DNA of 64,000 bases from Sodaliphilus pleomorphus (GTDB lineage: Bacteria; Bacteroidota; Bacteroidia; Bacteroidales; Muribaculaceae). The notes beneath the pieces are model-generated. The model saw only the letters and a list, made by a program, of their open reading frames with translations, had not been told where the DNA came from and made no database searches. This document shows, in pieces, positions 56,092 through 64,000 of the stretch; position 1 is the stretch's first letter; each line of letters begins with the position of its first letter. The stretch is from positions 310,001 to 374,000 of the forward strand of contig NZ_CP045696.1 of the NCBI RefSeq assembly GCF_009676955.1, written 5' to 3'. The position numbers and the translations under genes are program-made.

Positions 56092-56472
56092 ATGACAAGA
56101 GAAGAAATTGCTAACTTTGACAAAGTTGCTACACAGCTTGATAGTTTCTACGCAGAAACATCCATACTGGTCAAAAAAGAACCGAAAGCAGAGATGAATA
56201 CATTCAAACTAAAATTAATCAACAAGGTTTTAGTTAAAGCAAATGATATTCTTGGTGACATGAAACCATTTGACGACTTCTCTGAATTTGACTTAAATGA
56301 GATGCCAAATAATGGTGATGTGGTTATGATATTAGGACAATACATAAACTGCCTAGAAGAACTTAGGAAGGACAATGTTCACATGAATTCTGGCTGGTGG
56401 TATTGGAATATTGATGGAGATGTGAAAAGTCATGAGATTCGAACTTACATTCCTACCAAATATAAGAAATAA
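56092..56472 (+). CDS. Small protein of unknown function, paralogue A
   Basis: 126 residues, acidic and probably helical, with no signal peptide. The central part (KLKLINKVLVKANDILGDM, then FDLNEMPNNGDVVMILGQYINCLEEL) is shared with the next gene. The C-terminus has an aromatic patch (GWWYWNIDG). It is 12 bases after the nuclease-like gene and 1 base before its paralogue. An immunity or regulatory partner of the cassette is possible. Confidence 0.7.
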   Translation: MTREEIANFDKVATQLDSFYAETSILVKKEPKAEMNTFKLKLINKVLVKANDILGDMKPFDDFSEFDLNEMPNNGDVVMILGQYINCLEELRKDNVHMNSGWWYWNIDGDVKSHEIRTYIPTKYKK

Positions 56473-56473
56473 T

Positions 56474-56842
56474 ATGGCTAAGAATCAAAAGAATAAAAGA
56501 ACAACAGACCAGCAGATAGAATTGTATAGTACAATATATCCCTTGCTGAAATCGATGTTTATAGAAATTAAGGATTTTTCAAAAAAGAATCAGAACGATC
56601 CTATAAACCTTAGTAAAGTAAAAATTATAAATCGACTTCTTATTAAGGCTAAAGACATTTTAAAAGATGAATCTAGTATAGAATACTTAGATATTCTGGA
56701 AGAAGATAATTTGCCTTCGATGAGTGATGCTGTACTCATTGTATCACAATACATCTCAGCTCTCGATAAATTTCATTCAGACCATTACAGATATGAGGAT
56801 TCATTTGGATTGACATGGGATAATCCTGGACACTGGCAATAG
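56474..56842 (+). CDS. Small protein of unknown function, paralogue B
   Basis: 122 residues from ATG 56474; the frame is open upstream but overlaps the preceding gene. It shares with its neighbour the pattern KIINRLLIKAKDIL..., NLPSMSDAVLIVSQYISALDKF, and ends in an aromatic tail (GLTWDNPGHW). The two genes look like an old tandem duplication. Last gene of the five-gene cassette. Confidence 0.68.
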   Translation: MAKNQKNKRTTDQQIELYSTIYPLLKSMFIEIKDFSKKNQNDPINLSKVKIINRLLIKAKDILKDESSIEYLDILEEDNLPSMSDAVLIVSQYISALDKFHSDHYRYEDSFGLTWDNPGHWQ

Positions 56843-57556
56843 GAACACAACAATTATCTGAGTGAAAATACTTATTCCATTCAGAGGTGAACCTCAAGAT
56901 TGGCGATCCTACATGGAGAATAAATGGCTATATTGTATCATTGCCAATATAATTGGTTAAAATGGGCTTGTAGTATTATATTTTCGTGAGTTGCTGCTAT
57001 TTTTAAATTTTGTGAATGTTTTATGTGTAACTGACGCAAAATAATTGCGCGAGTTATGATAAAGATAGTTTTATTATCGAATACCTAATGTCGGGAATAT
57101 GCATCTTTACGTTAGAGAGATGAAAGCACTCATTGCACTAACAACATTTGGAGTTTTTGCGTAAACAGCTATTTTTAATGAAAACTTATCACGAATAGTC
57201 TGGAGTGTTCTATAGGGAAAACACAATTTGGGAGAAATGTTACTTTTTTCAAGGCTGTAAATTATTTTAACTTGCAGATATTCATCTATATACGAGGAAT
57301 GGTCTGCGTAAACAATGCGTAAACTTTTTGTTTCAGTTAGGGGAATTTTGTAAGATTCTGTAAAAATCGTTATTTACGGCTCATAATCTGGAGGCCATAA
57401 GTTTTAGTCCTACCTGGCGTGTTGAAAATCAAGCACTTGCAAAGATTTTATAGGTGCTTTTTCTTTTGTTGGTGAACATAGACCACCCGAAGTGCCCTAT
57501 AGGTGACCTTCTGTAATATAAAAACATTTTATGAGAGTTTACGAAATCATCTCTTA
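56843..57556. other. AT-rich gene-free region with repeats and a tRNA-like fragment
   Basis: About 710 bases with no credible gene. It has three copies of TGCGTAAAC (57158, 57305 and 57316; the last two 11 bases apart), then a stretch resembling a tRNA 3' half (57380-57420, beginning with an anticodon-like CTCATAA) and a terminator. This looks like the scar of an integrase/attachment site. Confidence 0.5.
57431..57468 (+). terminator. Weak intrinsic terminator after the tRNA-like fragment
   Basis: AAGCAC and GTGCTT pair across a 17-base loop and are followed by TTTTCTTTTG. Confidence 0.45.
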
Positions 57557-58435
57557 TTACTGGCTAAGTTGATTAACCATCATATGGACTCTGTTTTCTT
57601 GGCCACTTCTCATATAATTATAGAGGCAATCGGGTATCTTAAATGCGGTTTTTCTGTGATGATATATTCCATCTTGTATTCTATACAAGGCACTTTCATT
57701 TATTGATCTTTGGTTCTTTCTCAATTTTTCAAGACAACAATCAATAAAGGAAGTTAAGGACTTACATGCTTCAATATCATCAAGATTTTGTTTTCTTGTT
57801 GATACAATCCATTTAATGATAGGGACTAGTGGTACACCTATAAAAACGATGGCTGTTTGCATGCCTTCGTTTTTATAAAAGCCAACAATTAAGATTAGAA
57901 TTAAGGCACTCCACGCAATTAAATTTATAATGGAATTGAAATCTTTTCTTAGCTTTGAATCATAAACAAGATTTGTCCTTTGGCAAATAAGAGTTGCTTC
58001 CATCTTGGTCATAACCCCAACTTGAGTGTCATACCAATCAATAAAGTCTTTATCCGGTAAATCACCAATATTTTCATTGACATCTTCTAAAGATGGTTTT
58101 TTCCCCCATAAGTAGGCATTCCATTTTAAGCCCAAAACATCACTATCGAATAGCTGTTGTATTTTTGCAGCTGTATTTCGAAACTTACTAATTCGAGATT
58201 CAAGGAGGAATCCCATGACAAGTGACACTAAAGTATATGCCGTCAATGTATGAAGAACTAGTGGAGCAAGAGAATCAATGAAGATTCTTCCAATAGATAT
58301 CACTATTGGAATTAGCGCGCATATAACCACATATGCAGTAGTATAATTACCAGCCTTTGTATAAAGGTGGCGTGCTGCTTTGAGCTGATTGATATGTTCT
58401 TGCCTGTTTTCTAATTCTACTATGTTATTTGCCAT
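57557..58435 (-). CDS. S-4TM family pore-forming effector of a CBASS system
   Basis: About 292 residues from ATG 58435 (ATG 58450 is an alternative). Four membrane helices are visible: TTAYVVICALIPIVISIGRIF, LHTLTAYTLVSLVMGFLLE, IINLIAWSALILILIVGFY and IVFIGVPLVPIIKWIV. The start NNIVELENRQEHINQLKAARHLYTKA and the central DWYDT region fit the S-4TM family of predicted pore-forming effectors. It overlaps the CD-NTase gene by 11 bases. On activation by a cyclic nucleotide it is expected to disrupt the inner membrane and kill the infected cell. Confidence 0.85.
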   Translation of the reverse strand: MANNIVELENRQEHINQLKAARHLYTKAGNYTTAYVVICALIPIVISIGRIFIDSLAPLVLHTLTAYTLVSLVMGFLLESRISKFRNTAAKIQQLFDSDVLGLKWNAYLWGKKPSLEDVNENIGDLPDKDFIDWYDTQVGVMTKMEATLICQRTNLVYDSKLRKDFNSIINLIAWSALILILIVGFYKNEGMQTAIVFIGVPLVPIIKWIVSTRKQNLDDIEACKSLTSFIDCCLEKLRKNQRSINESALYRIQDGIYHHRKTAFKIPDCLYNYMRSGQENRVHMMVNQLSQ

Positions 58436-59420
58436 GTCTAGGGAATTCATTACCAAACATTTTAAACCATTTATTTATCGCAGCTTCTGTCATGTAATTC
58501 TGCTCATATTGAATAGCTGTACTAGCTTCAGAGGCATCTTGTGATGCCATTATTGCCAATCTTCTTCTGTCGTACAAATCCAAATCATTAATGCTGCCCT
58601 GAAATCCTTTTGGGTCATAATAATCCCTCATGATTAGGGAAGATAAACCATCTAAAGCACTTTTAACAAGTTGGGGATATGTCATAGGGAATGAGTATAA
58701 GCTATTAGCCCAATCAATCATCAAGTTTTCAAAAAGATAAGAGCTAACTTCGTCTCTCCAATGTTCCTTTTTCCAGTATTTCATAAGTCTTATCGCAGGC
58801 AATAATGCCCCATTGACCCGTTGGTTTGCTTGGGTCACTCTGTTTAGATCTATTCGAGGATCCGTTCCTTTCCAGCTCCCTTTGCCATCAGGTATAATAA
58901 AGAAGCCCGTAGTGGTATAGAAACATGGGACGATGTCATAGTTCCATTCATAAGAAGATAATTGAAGAGTTACTGCTTCTTGGTTACGGTGTATATCAGC
59001 CTTACTATAACTGGGAATGGCACCCAACTCCCTTTTGATAGTCTCAATCATTTTCCTCGAATTAAGAACATTTCCATCACAATAATCTGGGAGCAACTTT
59101 GCATGGGGATTATTGACATATATGGGATATGTTTTTCTGGTTATCTTTGTCACATCATCTGTCGTACATCCTTGTGCGTCAAACACAATCATGATGTCGA
59201 TGTCATCTAACGGTCGGATTTTTGTATTTCTTGCAAAAGAACCAAAGAAAAGATGATTAGTCCCATTATATAATGGCGGTATCTCTCCGTTATCGGCAAG
59301 GTTTTCAATTTTGTGAACAAGCCAGTCACGGCTTGCTCTCGCTGTAGTTGTTCGTTCGGGATCAAGATTCACAGAATCCCTCATAAAAACATCAAAACAT
59401 GATTTTACACTGTCAGACAT
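58425..59420 (-). CDS. CBASS CD-NTase (SMODS nucleotidyltransferase)
   Basis: 331-residue cGAS/DncV-like nucleotidyltransferase that makes a cyclic oligonucleotide after phage infection. The active site is visible: FFGSFARNTKIRPLDDIDIMIVFD (GS motif and DxD, about 57-80) and a third acidic residue in SYEWNYDIVPCFY (about 158). The remainder (LPAIRLMKYWKKEHW, then SYLFENLMIDWA) is the helical OAS1-C-like domain. With the overlapping S-4TM gene it forms a minimal two-gene (type I) CBASS without Cap2/Cap3 or HORMA/TRIP13 genes. Confidence 0.9.
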   Translation of the reverse strand: MSDSVKSCFDVFMRDSVNLDPERTTTARASRDWLVHKIENLADNGEIPPLYNGTNHLFFGSFARNTKIRPLDDIDIMIVFDAQGCTTDDVTKITRKTYPIYVNNPHAKLLPDYCDGNVLNSRKMIETIKRELGAIPSYSKADIHRNQEAVTLQLSSYEWNYDIVPCFYTTTGFFIIPDGKGSWKGTDPRIDLNRVTQANQRVNGALLPAIRLMKYWKKEHWRDEVSSYLFENLMIDWANSLYSFPMTYPQLVKSALDGLSSLIMRDYYDPKGFQGSINDLDLYDRRRLAIMASQDASEASTAIQYEQNYMTEAAINKWFKMFGNEFPRHGK

Positions 59421-59609
59421 ATTTTTTCTTTTATTTAAAAAATCAGCAAAACAGATGCCAAACCGTCAAATGACTGTTTATTTTGATGTCGAGTAAAAAA
59501 TGCAGGTCAATCATGTCACTATAGCTGACAAATTGGCGTTTTCTTCAAATATTTTGCGGTTTTAACTCATTTTTATCTATGAGAAGAATATATTTGGCAA
59601 AAAAACATG

Positions 59610-59617
59610 TAACTTTG
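59610..59617 (+). promoter_or_regulatory. -7 box of the XRE-hsd operon
   Basis: TAACTTTG, 26 bases before the ATG at 59644. A TTTG at 59593 is too close to act as a normal -33 element. Confidence 0.55.
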
Positions 59618-59643
59618 CACCAAGAATACACATTATTAATAAT

Positions 59644-59850
59644 ATGGATAGTAAGCATCTCAACCGAATCAAGGTCGTTTTAGCCGAGAAAGAAAAGACT
59701 AACAAATGGCTTGCTGAGCAATTAGGCAAAGACCAAGCTACCATTTCCAAGTGGGTGACGAATACGACACAACCTAATTTGGAGATGTTATTGCAAATAG
59801 CAAAAGTACTTGAAGTTAATGTAAACGAATTAGTACGTCCTTTAGAATAA
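59644..59850 (+). CDS. Small XRE-family regulator of the type I R-M locus
   Basis: 68 residues made up of one XRE helix-turn-helix domain (LNRIKVVLAEKEKTNKWLAEQLGKDQATISKWVTNTTQPNLEMLLQIAKVL in overlapping parts). Its stop overlaps the hsdM start (TAATG). Single-domain regulators of this kind commonly precede hsdM in Bacteroidetes and probably control the modification/restriction balance. Confidence 0.88.
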   Translation: MDSKHLNRIKVVLAEKEKTNKWLAEQLGKDQATISKWVTNTTQPNLEMLLQIAKVLEVNVNELVRPLE

Positions 59851-61385
59851 TGGTAAGAAAAAAGAAAGAAACATCTACTGGGTTGTTCGACAAGCCCAAG
59901 ACCGCACAGGAGCTGAGAATAGAAGGTGTACAGAACTTGTACAACTTCCTGTTTGAGGCGTGCAATATCATTCGCGGGCCTGTGAGCCAAGACAACTTCA
60001 AGGATTATATAACGCCTATTCTCTATTTTAAGCGCATCAGTGATGTGTATGATGAAGAAACGTTGGATGCGCTTCAGGAAAGTGGTGGCGATGAAGAATA
60101 CGCTTCGCTTCCAGAACAGCACCGCTTTGTTATCCCTGACGGTTGCCATTGGCAGGACGTGCGAGAACGTACGGAGAATCTTGGTGCTGCCATCGTTGGT
60201 GCCATGCGTGGCATAGAGTTGGCTAACCCCGACACACTCTATGGTGTGCTCAGTATGTTCAGTGCTCAGAAGTGGACGGACAAGAAGAATCTCTCCGATG
60301 GGAAAATACGTGACCTCATTGAGCATCTGAGCACTCGCAAGCTGGGCAACAAGGACTATCCTACCGACCTGATGGGTGATGCTTACGAGATTCTGCTGAA
60401 GAAATTTGCTGATGACTCAAAGGCCAAGGCCGGTGAGTTCTATACTCCCCGTTCTGTGGTGCAGTTGCTTGTCAGCATCCTCGACCCTCAGCCTGGTGAA
60501 AGTGTTTATGACCCTGCATGTGGATCTGGCGGTATGCTTATCGAGGCTGTCCACCACATGAATCATAGCAGCCTGTGTTGTGGGAACATCTTTGTACAGG
60601 AGAAGAATGTGGTCAACTCTGCCATCGCAAAGATGAACCTCTTCCTGCATGGCGCAAGCGATTTCAACATCATGCAGGGCGACACCTTGCGCAATCCGAA
60701 AATCTTGCAAGGAGGCGAAGTTGCAAGATTCGATTGTGTGATTGCCAATCCTCCCTTCTCGTTGGAGAAATGGGGTTCGGTGGAATGGTCATCCGACAAA
60801 TATGGTCGTAACATATGGGGAACGCCCAGCGACTCGTGTGGCGACTACGCTTGGATTCAGCACATGATAGCATCGATGGCTCCGGGTAAGGGTCGTATGG
60901 CCGTGGTGATGCCGCAAGGTGTTCTCTTCCGAGGCAATGAAGAAGGTCGCATTCGTGAGAAACTAGTGAAGAGTGACATGGTGGAAGCTGTTGTGACTCT
61001 CGGTGACAAACTTTTCTATGGTACAGGTCTTTCACCGTGCTTCCTAATCATTCGCAAGATGAAGCCCGCAGCACATAGTGCGCGAGTGCTAATGATTGAT
61101 GGCACCAAGATTCTGACCCCCAAACGTTCCCAGAACATCTTGGAACAGAAGGACGTTGACCGATTGTTTGAGTTGTATATCAACTATGAGAACGTAGAAG
61201 ATTTCTCGCAGGTGGTCACGCTCGAAGATATTGCAGCCAAGGGTTACGACCTTTCTCCCAACAAATATGTGCAGTACCACCGCGAAGCTATCAAGCCTTA
61301 TGCAGAGGTGCTTGCAGCGTTCAAGGCTGCTTACGAAGAAGTGAAGCTTCGAGAGGCGGAATTCAGAAACATTATAAATGCATAG
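59850..61385 (+). CDS. hsdM: Type I restriction-modification methyltransferase HsdM (first)
   Basis: N6-adenine DNA methyltransferase subunit, 511 residues. Helical N-terminus (LYNFLFEACNIIRGPVSQDNFKDYITPILYFKRISDVYDE in parts), then the methylase core with AdoMet motif YDPACGSGGML (near 220) and catalytic NPPF (near 300), and FYTPRSVVQLLV typical of HsdM. It starts on the last base of the regulator gene and overlaps the second hsdM by 8 bases. Confidence 0.94.
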   Translation: MVRKKKETSTGLFDKPKTAQELRIEGVQNLYNFLFEACNIIRGPVSQDNFKDYITPILYFKRISDVYDEETLDALQESGGDEEYASLPEQHRFVIPDGCHWQDVRERTENLGAAIVGAMRGIELANPDTLYGVLSMFSAQKWTDKKNLSDGKIRDLIEHLSTRKLGNKDYPTDLMGDAYEILLKKFADDSKAKAGEFYTPRSVVQLLVSILDPQPGESVYDPACGSGGMLIEAVHHMNHSSLCCGNIFVQEKNVVNSAIAKMNLFLHGASDFNIMQGDTLRNPKILQGGEVARFDCVIANPPFSLEKWGSVEWSSDKYGRNIWGTPSDSCGDYAWIQHMIASMAPGKGRMAVVMPQGVLFRGNEEGRIREKLVKSDMVEAVVTLGDKLFYGTGLSPCFLIIRKMKPAAHSARVLMIDGTKILTPKRSQNILEQKDVDRLFELYINYENVEDFSQVVTLEDIAAKGYDLSPNKYVQYHREAIKPYAEVLAAFKAAYEEVKLREAEFRNIINA

Positions 61386-62928
61386 AAAGATGGAAGAGCA
61401 TAAGAATGCACAATACCGAAGACCAGATGAGACCATCTCCTTGGACGAACTGAAGTCATTCCTCTGGGGTGCTGCCACCCGTCTTCGTGGACAGATAGAC
61501 GCAGCCGGCTATAAGGAATACATCTTCCCGCTACTATTCTTTAAGCGCATTAGTGATGTATATGACGAACAGTTTGAGGGTTTTGTAGCAGAAGGTGGAG
61601 AGGAATATGCTGGTATGCAAGCTGCTGAGTTGGCCATCCGTATTCCTAACGGAGCCCATTGGCGTGATGTTCGAGAGGTAACGGAGAATGTTGGTCAGCG
61701 TTTAGTTGAAGCTTTTATCGCCATTGAACAGGCCAATCCTGGTGAAGAAGCGGATGGTCGTGTCATAGGTGGCTTGGACGGTATCTTTGGCCCGAAAGAC
61801 GGATGGACCAACAAGAATAAGATGCCTGACCATATCATCACATCTCTCATTGAAGACTTCTCTCGCTATAACCTGGGGTTGTCTTCCTGTCCTGCCGACG
61901 AGATGGGCCAGGCATACGAATATCTTGTAGGTAAGTTTGCCGACGATGCAGGAAACACTGCACAGGAGTTCTATACCAACCGAACGGTGGTAACACTGAT
62001 GGCAGAGATTCTCCAGCCACAGCCAGACGAGAGCATCTATGACCCAACATGTGGTAGTGGAGGTATGCTTGTGAAGTGTCTCGACTTCCTTCGTCAGAAG
62101 GGACAGCCTTGGCAAGGTGTAAAAGTGTTCGGGCAGGAGATCAATGCTCTGACATCTGCTATTGCCCGCATGAATCTCTACCTGAATGGCGTGGAGGATT
62201 TCAGTATTGTCCGTAAAGATACGCTGGCACATCCAGCCTTCGTAGATGGAAGCCATTTGAGGAAGTTTGATATAGTGCTGGCTAATCCGCCGTACAGTAT
62301 AAGTGAATGGAACCGTCCGGCTTTTGAAAATGACAAGTGGGGAAGAAATATGTGGGGAACACCTCCGCAAGGGAGAGCGGATTATGCATTCATTCAGCAC
62401 ATTATTGCTTCAATGAATGACGAACATGGGCGTTGTGCCATTCTTTTGCCTCACGGAATATTATTTAGGAATGAAGAGTCGGATGTCAGGAAAGGGTTTG
62501 TCCTTTCTGATAAGATTGAGGCGGTGATAGGCCTTGGGCCAAATCTATTTTATAACGCCCCAATGGAGGCATGTGTTTTGATATGTAATAATCGAAAGAA
62601 AAAAGAATTGAAAGACAAGGTCATCTTCATCAATGCCAAGTATGAAGTAACACGCAAGAATGCCGAAAGTTTCTTGGAGGACAATCACATCAAGAAAATA
62701 ATAGAAGCATACAAAAGTGTAAACGACATAGCAGATTTTAAGCGGTTGGTTGACATCGAGGAAATAGAGAAGAATCGTTTTGACTTAAGCATTCAAAAGT
62801 ATGTGTATATCAGCGAAATAAACAAAACGGAAAATATTACGTTTGAAGGGGCATACGAAACATGGTGTAAGTGCCATTCTTCGATGACCAATTCTATAGA
62901 CCATTTAATTGAAATGTTAGGCTCATGA
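61378..62928 (+). CDS. Type I restriction-modification methyltransferase HsdM (second, divergent)
   Basis: 516-residue second N6-adenine methylase of the same class, clearly different from the first. It has YKEYIFPLLFFKRISDVYDEQF, FYTNRTVVTLMAEIL, AdoMet motif YDPTCGSGGML (near 221) and catalytic NPPY (near 303). NPPY versus NPPF and low overall similarity show that it is not a recent copy. It overlaps both hsdM1 and hsdS by a few bases, so all are translated together. Two M subunits may form a mixed complex with HsdS. Confidence 0.93.
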   Translation: MHRKMEEHKNAQYRRPDETISLDELKSFLWGAATRLRGQIDAAGYKEYIFPLLFFKRISDVYDEQFEGFVAEGGEEYAGMQAAELAIRIPNGAHWRDVREVTENVGQRLVEAFIAIEQANPGEEADGRVIGGLDGIFGPKDGWTNKNKMPDHIITSLIEDFSRYNLGLSSCPADEMGQAYEYLVGKFADDAGNTAQEFYTNRTVVTLMAEILQPQPDESIYDPTCGSGGMLVKCLDFLRQKGQPWQGVKVFGQEINALTSAIARMNLYLNGVEDFSIVRKDTLAHPAFVDGSHLRKFDIVLANPPYSISEWNRPAFENDKWGRNMWGTPPQGRADYAFIQHIIASMNDEHGRCAILLPHGILFRNEESDVRKGFVLSDKIEAVIGLGPNLFYNAPMEACVLICNNRKKKELKDKVIFINAKYEVTRKNAESFLEDNHIKKIIEAYKSVNDIADFKRLVDIEEIEKNRFDLSIQKYVYISEINKTENITFEGAYETWCKCHSSMTNSIDHLIEMLGS

Positions 62929-64000
62929 ACTATCGATTTGACGAAATAGCTTTCAATAGCACAGCAAAGAAAACCCCTACCGAATCTGACAAAGAGCATT
63001 ATATCGGATTGGAGCACATTGATAGCGAGTGTTTAGAAATCACTCGCTGGGGTTCTGATGTTGCTCCTATTGGTGAGAAGTTAATCATGAAAAAGGGGGA
63101 TGTCTTGTTTGGTAAGCGACGTGCATACCAAAGGAAACTTGCCATTGCGCCATTTGATGGTATATTCTCAGCTCACGGAATGGTGCTTCGACCAAACGAA
63201 GAAGTAATTGATAAGAACTATTTCCCGTTTTTCATGAGCTCCGACTTGTTTATGGAGAGAGCCGTCCAAATCTCTGTTGGAGGTCTATCACCGACCATCA
63301 ATTGGAAAGACCTTCGTGAACAGGAGTTCTCCCTTCCTTCTCTTGGAGAACAAAAGCTTCTTGCAGATAAGCTTTGGGCGGCTTATCGTCTGAAGGAATC
63401 ATACAAGAAGCTTCTTGCAGCCACTGAGGAAATGGTGAAATCGCAATTTATCGAGATGTTTGGGAATCCATTATCATCAATTCAAAGATACTCGCTCAAG
63501 AAACTTGGCGATTGTTGTGAATTGAATCCAAGAAGACCAAATCTGTCTCTCAAAGATACTGATAAAGTTTCATTTGTTCCTATGCCATCAGTTAGCGAAA
63601 ATGGTTGTCTTCAGGATGTTACCGATGAAGAATATGGAAAAGTCAAAAAGGGCTTTACGTATTTTGAGAATGGTGATGTCTTATTTGCAAAGATAACTCC
63701 TTGCATGGAAAATGGTAAAGGGGCTATTGCAGAAGGACTTACGAATAACATAGGCATGGGTTCCACAGAGTTCCATGTTCTTAGACCCATAGAAGAACTA
63801 TCTAGTCCTTATTGATTGTTGGCTTTAACCAGATTACAGATTTTTAGAGAAAGAGCCCGTAAGAATATGACTGGAACTGGAGGACAGAAACGAGTGCCTG
63901 CAAATTATCTTGAGAACTTCATGGTAGGCCTTCCTCCAATTGAAGAACAAAGCAGGTTTGAGAACATCTACAAACAGGCCGATAAATCAGGATTTGAACT
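62925..64000 (+). pseudogene. hsdS: Type I specificity subunit HsdS, interrupted by TGA and cut by the window end
   Basis: DNA-recognition subunit. The first 296 codons contain TRD1 (MNYRFDEIAFNSTAKK, then GDVLFGKRRAYQRKLAIAPFDGIFSAHGMVLRP), a conserved helical spacer (LPSLGEQKLLADKLWAAYRLKESYKKLLAATEEMVKSQF in parts) and most of TRD2 (LKKLGDCCELNPRRPN, then GDVLFAKITPCMENGKGA). A TGA at 63813-63815 follows SSPY; the same frame then continues LLALTRLQIFRERARKNMTGTGGQ and VGLPPIEEQSRFENIYKQADKS to the window edge. Tryptophan (TGG) is expected at this place in HsdS, so one base change explains it. The short product retains TRD1 and one spacer. Confidence 0.85.

Noticed and set aside
63813..63815. 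UGA read as tryptophan (recoding)
   Set aside because: UGA ends many intact genes in the window (for example at 2777, 38343 and 54710) and UGG codes Trp throughout, so a nonsense mutation is simpler. The TGA in the intron maturase at 5203 is in an already deleted gene.

Overview
The window is a bacterial chromosome segment from the order Bacteroidales. I base this on promoters of the TTTG / TAnnTTTG type before many genes, a thrS-infC-rpmI-rplT cluster, secreted proteins with C-terminal tags like those sorted by type IX secretion, a pyrophosphate-dependent phosphofructokinase with a pyruvate:ferredoxin oxidoreductase, and an IS1380-family transposase. The GC-rich core genes would suit Muribaculaceae or Prevotellaceae, but that family placement is inference.

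Bases 1-32954 are mostly core genome: the end of clpB, a two-gene chromate-type transporter, folC, the thrS-infC-rpmI-rplT translation cluster on the minus strand, a large secreted protein, a carbohydrate porin, a YbjQ-like protein, tRNA-Met, kdsB, an M16-like protein, PPi-PFK, a PP2C-like membrane protein, nifJ, a lipoprotein, an Ada-type DNA repair protein, an outer-membrane barrel, a small Crp/Fnr-linked set (aldo/keto reductase, DUF488 protein, regulator, cupin), flavodoxin, enolase and a TPR/AraC sensor-regulator. Enolase, PPi-PFK, PFOR and flavodoxin fit an anaerobic fermentative metabolism.

Bases 33000-41100 hold an IS1380-family transposase followed by a tight four-gene operon of exported proteins: a BspA-like leucine-rich repeat protein, two M6 metallopeptidases and an Omp28-like thioredoxin-fold protein, all with sorting-type C-termini. 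A GNAT acetyltransferase follows.

Bases 41592-64000 form a defence island, AT-rich to the right of 46400. It holds McrBC with an XRE regulator, a tyrosine integrase broken by a frameshift, an AbiE toxin-antitoxin pair whose toxin carries a nonsense codon, an RloA/RloB (AbiL-like) pair joined to a PD-(D/E)XK-like protein and two paralogous small proteins, a two-gene CBASS (CD-NTase plus S-4TM effector), and a type I restriction-modification locus with two different HsdM genes and an HsdS interrupted by TGA.

Two degenerate group II introns with class C features (4666-5639 and 45020-46353) each sit directly after a terminator hairpin. They carry complementary fragments of the same reverse transcriptase/maturase.

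The most interesting signals are two tRNA-Thr anticodon-loop mimics in the thrS leader, two Crp/Fnr-type palindromes at identical distance from their promoters, the five-gene RloAB cassette with a 34-bp palindrome over its promoter, and the paired truncated introns.
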